A DNA stretch of 37,335 nucleotides from Chitinophagales bacterium (GTDB lineage: Bacteria > Bacteroidota > Bacteroidia > Chitinophagales > UBA2359): positions 1 to 37,335 of the forward strand of contig JAHDBB010000006.1 in the NCBI GenBank assembly GCA_020630635.1, written 5' to 3'. Both the position numbers and the translations under genes were made by a program. Under the pieces are notes generated by a model. The model saw nothing but the letters and a program-made list of their open reading frames with translations, had not been told where the DNA came from and did not search any database. How positions within the stretch are numbered: the stretch's first letter is position 1; each line of letters begins with the position of its first letter. This document shows, one piece after another, positions 37,024 to 37,335 of the stretch.

Positions 37024-37143
37024 TAATTAAGAGGGAAGCTGCATTGTATTGCAATAGGTATTTTGAGCATCCTTTTACTCCCATTAATTTATTTTTGACA
37101 ATTTAATTAAGGATTTTATTATATCCTTTATCAAAAAGCTGTG

Positions 37144-37173
37144 CAAAGGTAGTACTTTTTTATTAAAAACAAA
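37144..37173 (-). promoter_or_regulatory. Promoter of the str-S10-spc-alpha operon
   Basis: On the minus strand TTTG (37170-37173, within a T run) and TACCTTTG (37144-37151) are 18 bases apart. This matches the Bacteroidota housekeeping pattern TTTG, 17-19 bases, TAnnTTTG at every fixed base. The predicted start is near 37137, leaving about 200 bases of leader. Confidence 0.8.
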
Positions 37174-37287
37174 AAAAAATGATGTTTTTTTATTTTTAGT
37201 AATGATCCTTGAATGACAGTAAAAGAGACTTTTTTATAATTCCTTTATAATCAATTGGATGTACATCTTTTTGTAAAATTTGTTTTA

Positions 37288-37335
37288 CTTTTTGGAGCAA
37301 ACAGTTTGTCTTTCATCGTTATAGAAAGTCCCGCT
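37288..37335 (+). repeat. Structured intergenic element R, copy 10 (cut by the window edge)
   Basis: CTTTTTGGAGCAAACAG is followed by TTTCATCGTTATAG and AAAGTCCCGCT, where the window ends. The order and wording match the left half of the other forward copies. It lies upstream of the rpsL promoter. Confidence 0.75.

Noticed and set aside
223-37335. R elements as insertion sequences
   Set aside because: They are too short for a transposase, no clear target duplications were seen, and the ends are not perfect inverted repeats. A non-autonomous mobile origin remains possible.

Overview
The window is from a gliding-type member of the Bacteroidota. It carries sprA (the outer-membrane translocon of the type IX secretion system, T9SS), a secreted protein with a T9SS sorting tail, the fused str-S10-spc-alpha ribosomal cluster without tuf or adk, Bacteroidota-like promoters (TTTG, about 18 nt, TAnnTTTG) and few visible Shine-Dalgarno sites. 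The order may be Saprospirales or a relative, but this is a weak inference because no marker was aligned. No tRNA, rRNA, CRISPR array, transposase or prophage gene was seen.

Layout. Bases 1-829 hold the tail of an unknown gene and two kinds of dispersed repeat. Bases 830-8320 (+) are sprA, followed by a terminator, a set of four short inverted repeats and two repeat elements. Bases 9095-15128 (-) are rimP-nusA-infB. Bases 15920-16819 (+) encode a small secreted T9SS cargo protein. Bases 17226-36938 (-) are one colinear run of 33 genes: rpsL-rpsG-fusA-rpsJ-rplC-rplD-rplW-rplB-rpsS-rplV-rpsC-rplP-rpmC-rpsQ-rplN-rplX-rplE-rpsN-rpsH-rplF-rplR-rpsE-rpmD-rplO-secY-map-infA-rpmJ-rpsM-rpsK-rpsD-rpoA-rplQ. 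A good promoter precedes rpsL at 37144-37173, and a terminator follows rplQ. rpmD and rpmJ were found by reading the sequence between larger genes.

How the genes work together. The two minus-strand operons supply ribosomal proteins, the RNA polymerase alpha subunit, elongation and initiation factors, SecY, methionine aminopeptidase and ribosome maturation and termination factors. sprA builds the pore through which proteins like the 15920-16819 product leave the cell.

The most interesting signal is not a gene. A structured element of about 120-180 bp (called R here) occurs ten times, in both orientations, and only between genes. Each copy has an imperfect outer stem (AGTCCCGCTATCCG pairing with CTATCGGGGCT) capped by a copy-specific arm whose sequence differs in most copies but stays complementary in all nine complete ones, which suggests selection on structure. 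Four copies occupy the four largest gaps inside the ribosomal operon, where they should be transcribed with the mRNA. A second dispersed family (called F) occurs three times. Similar hairpins are common between genes in Bacteroidota as I recall, so a distribution and Rfam check is needed before calling this new.
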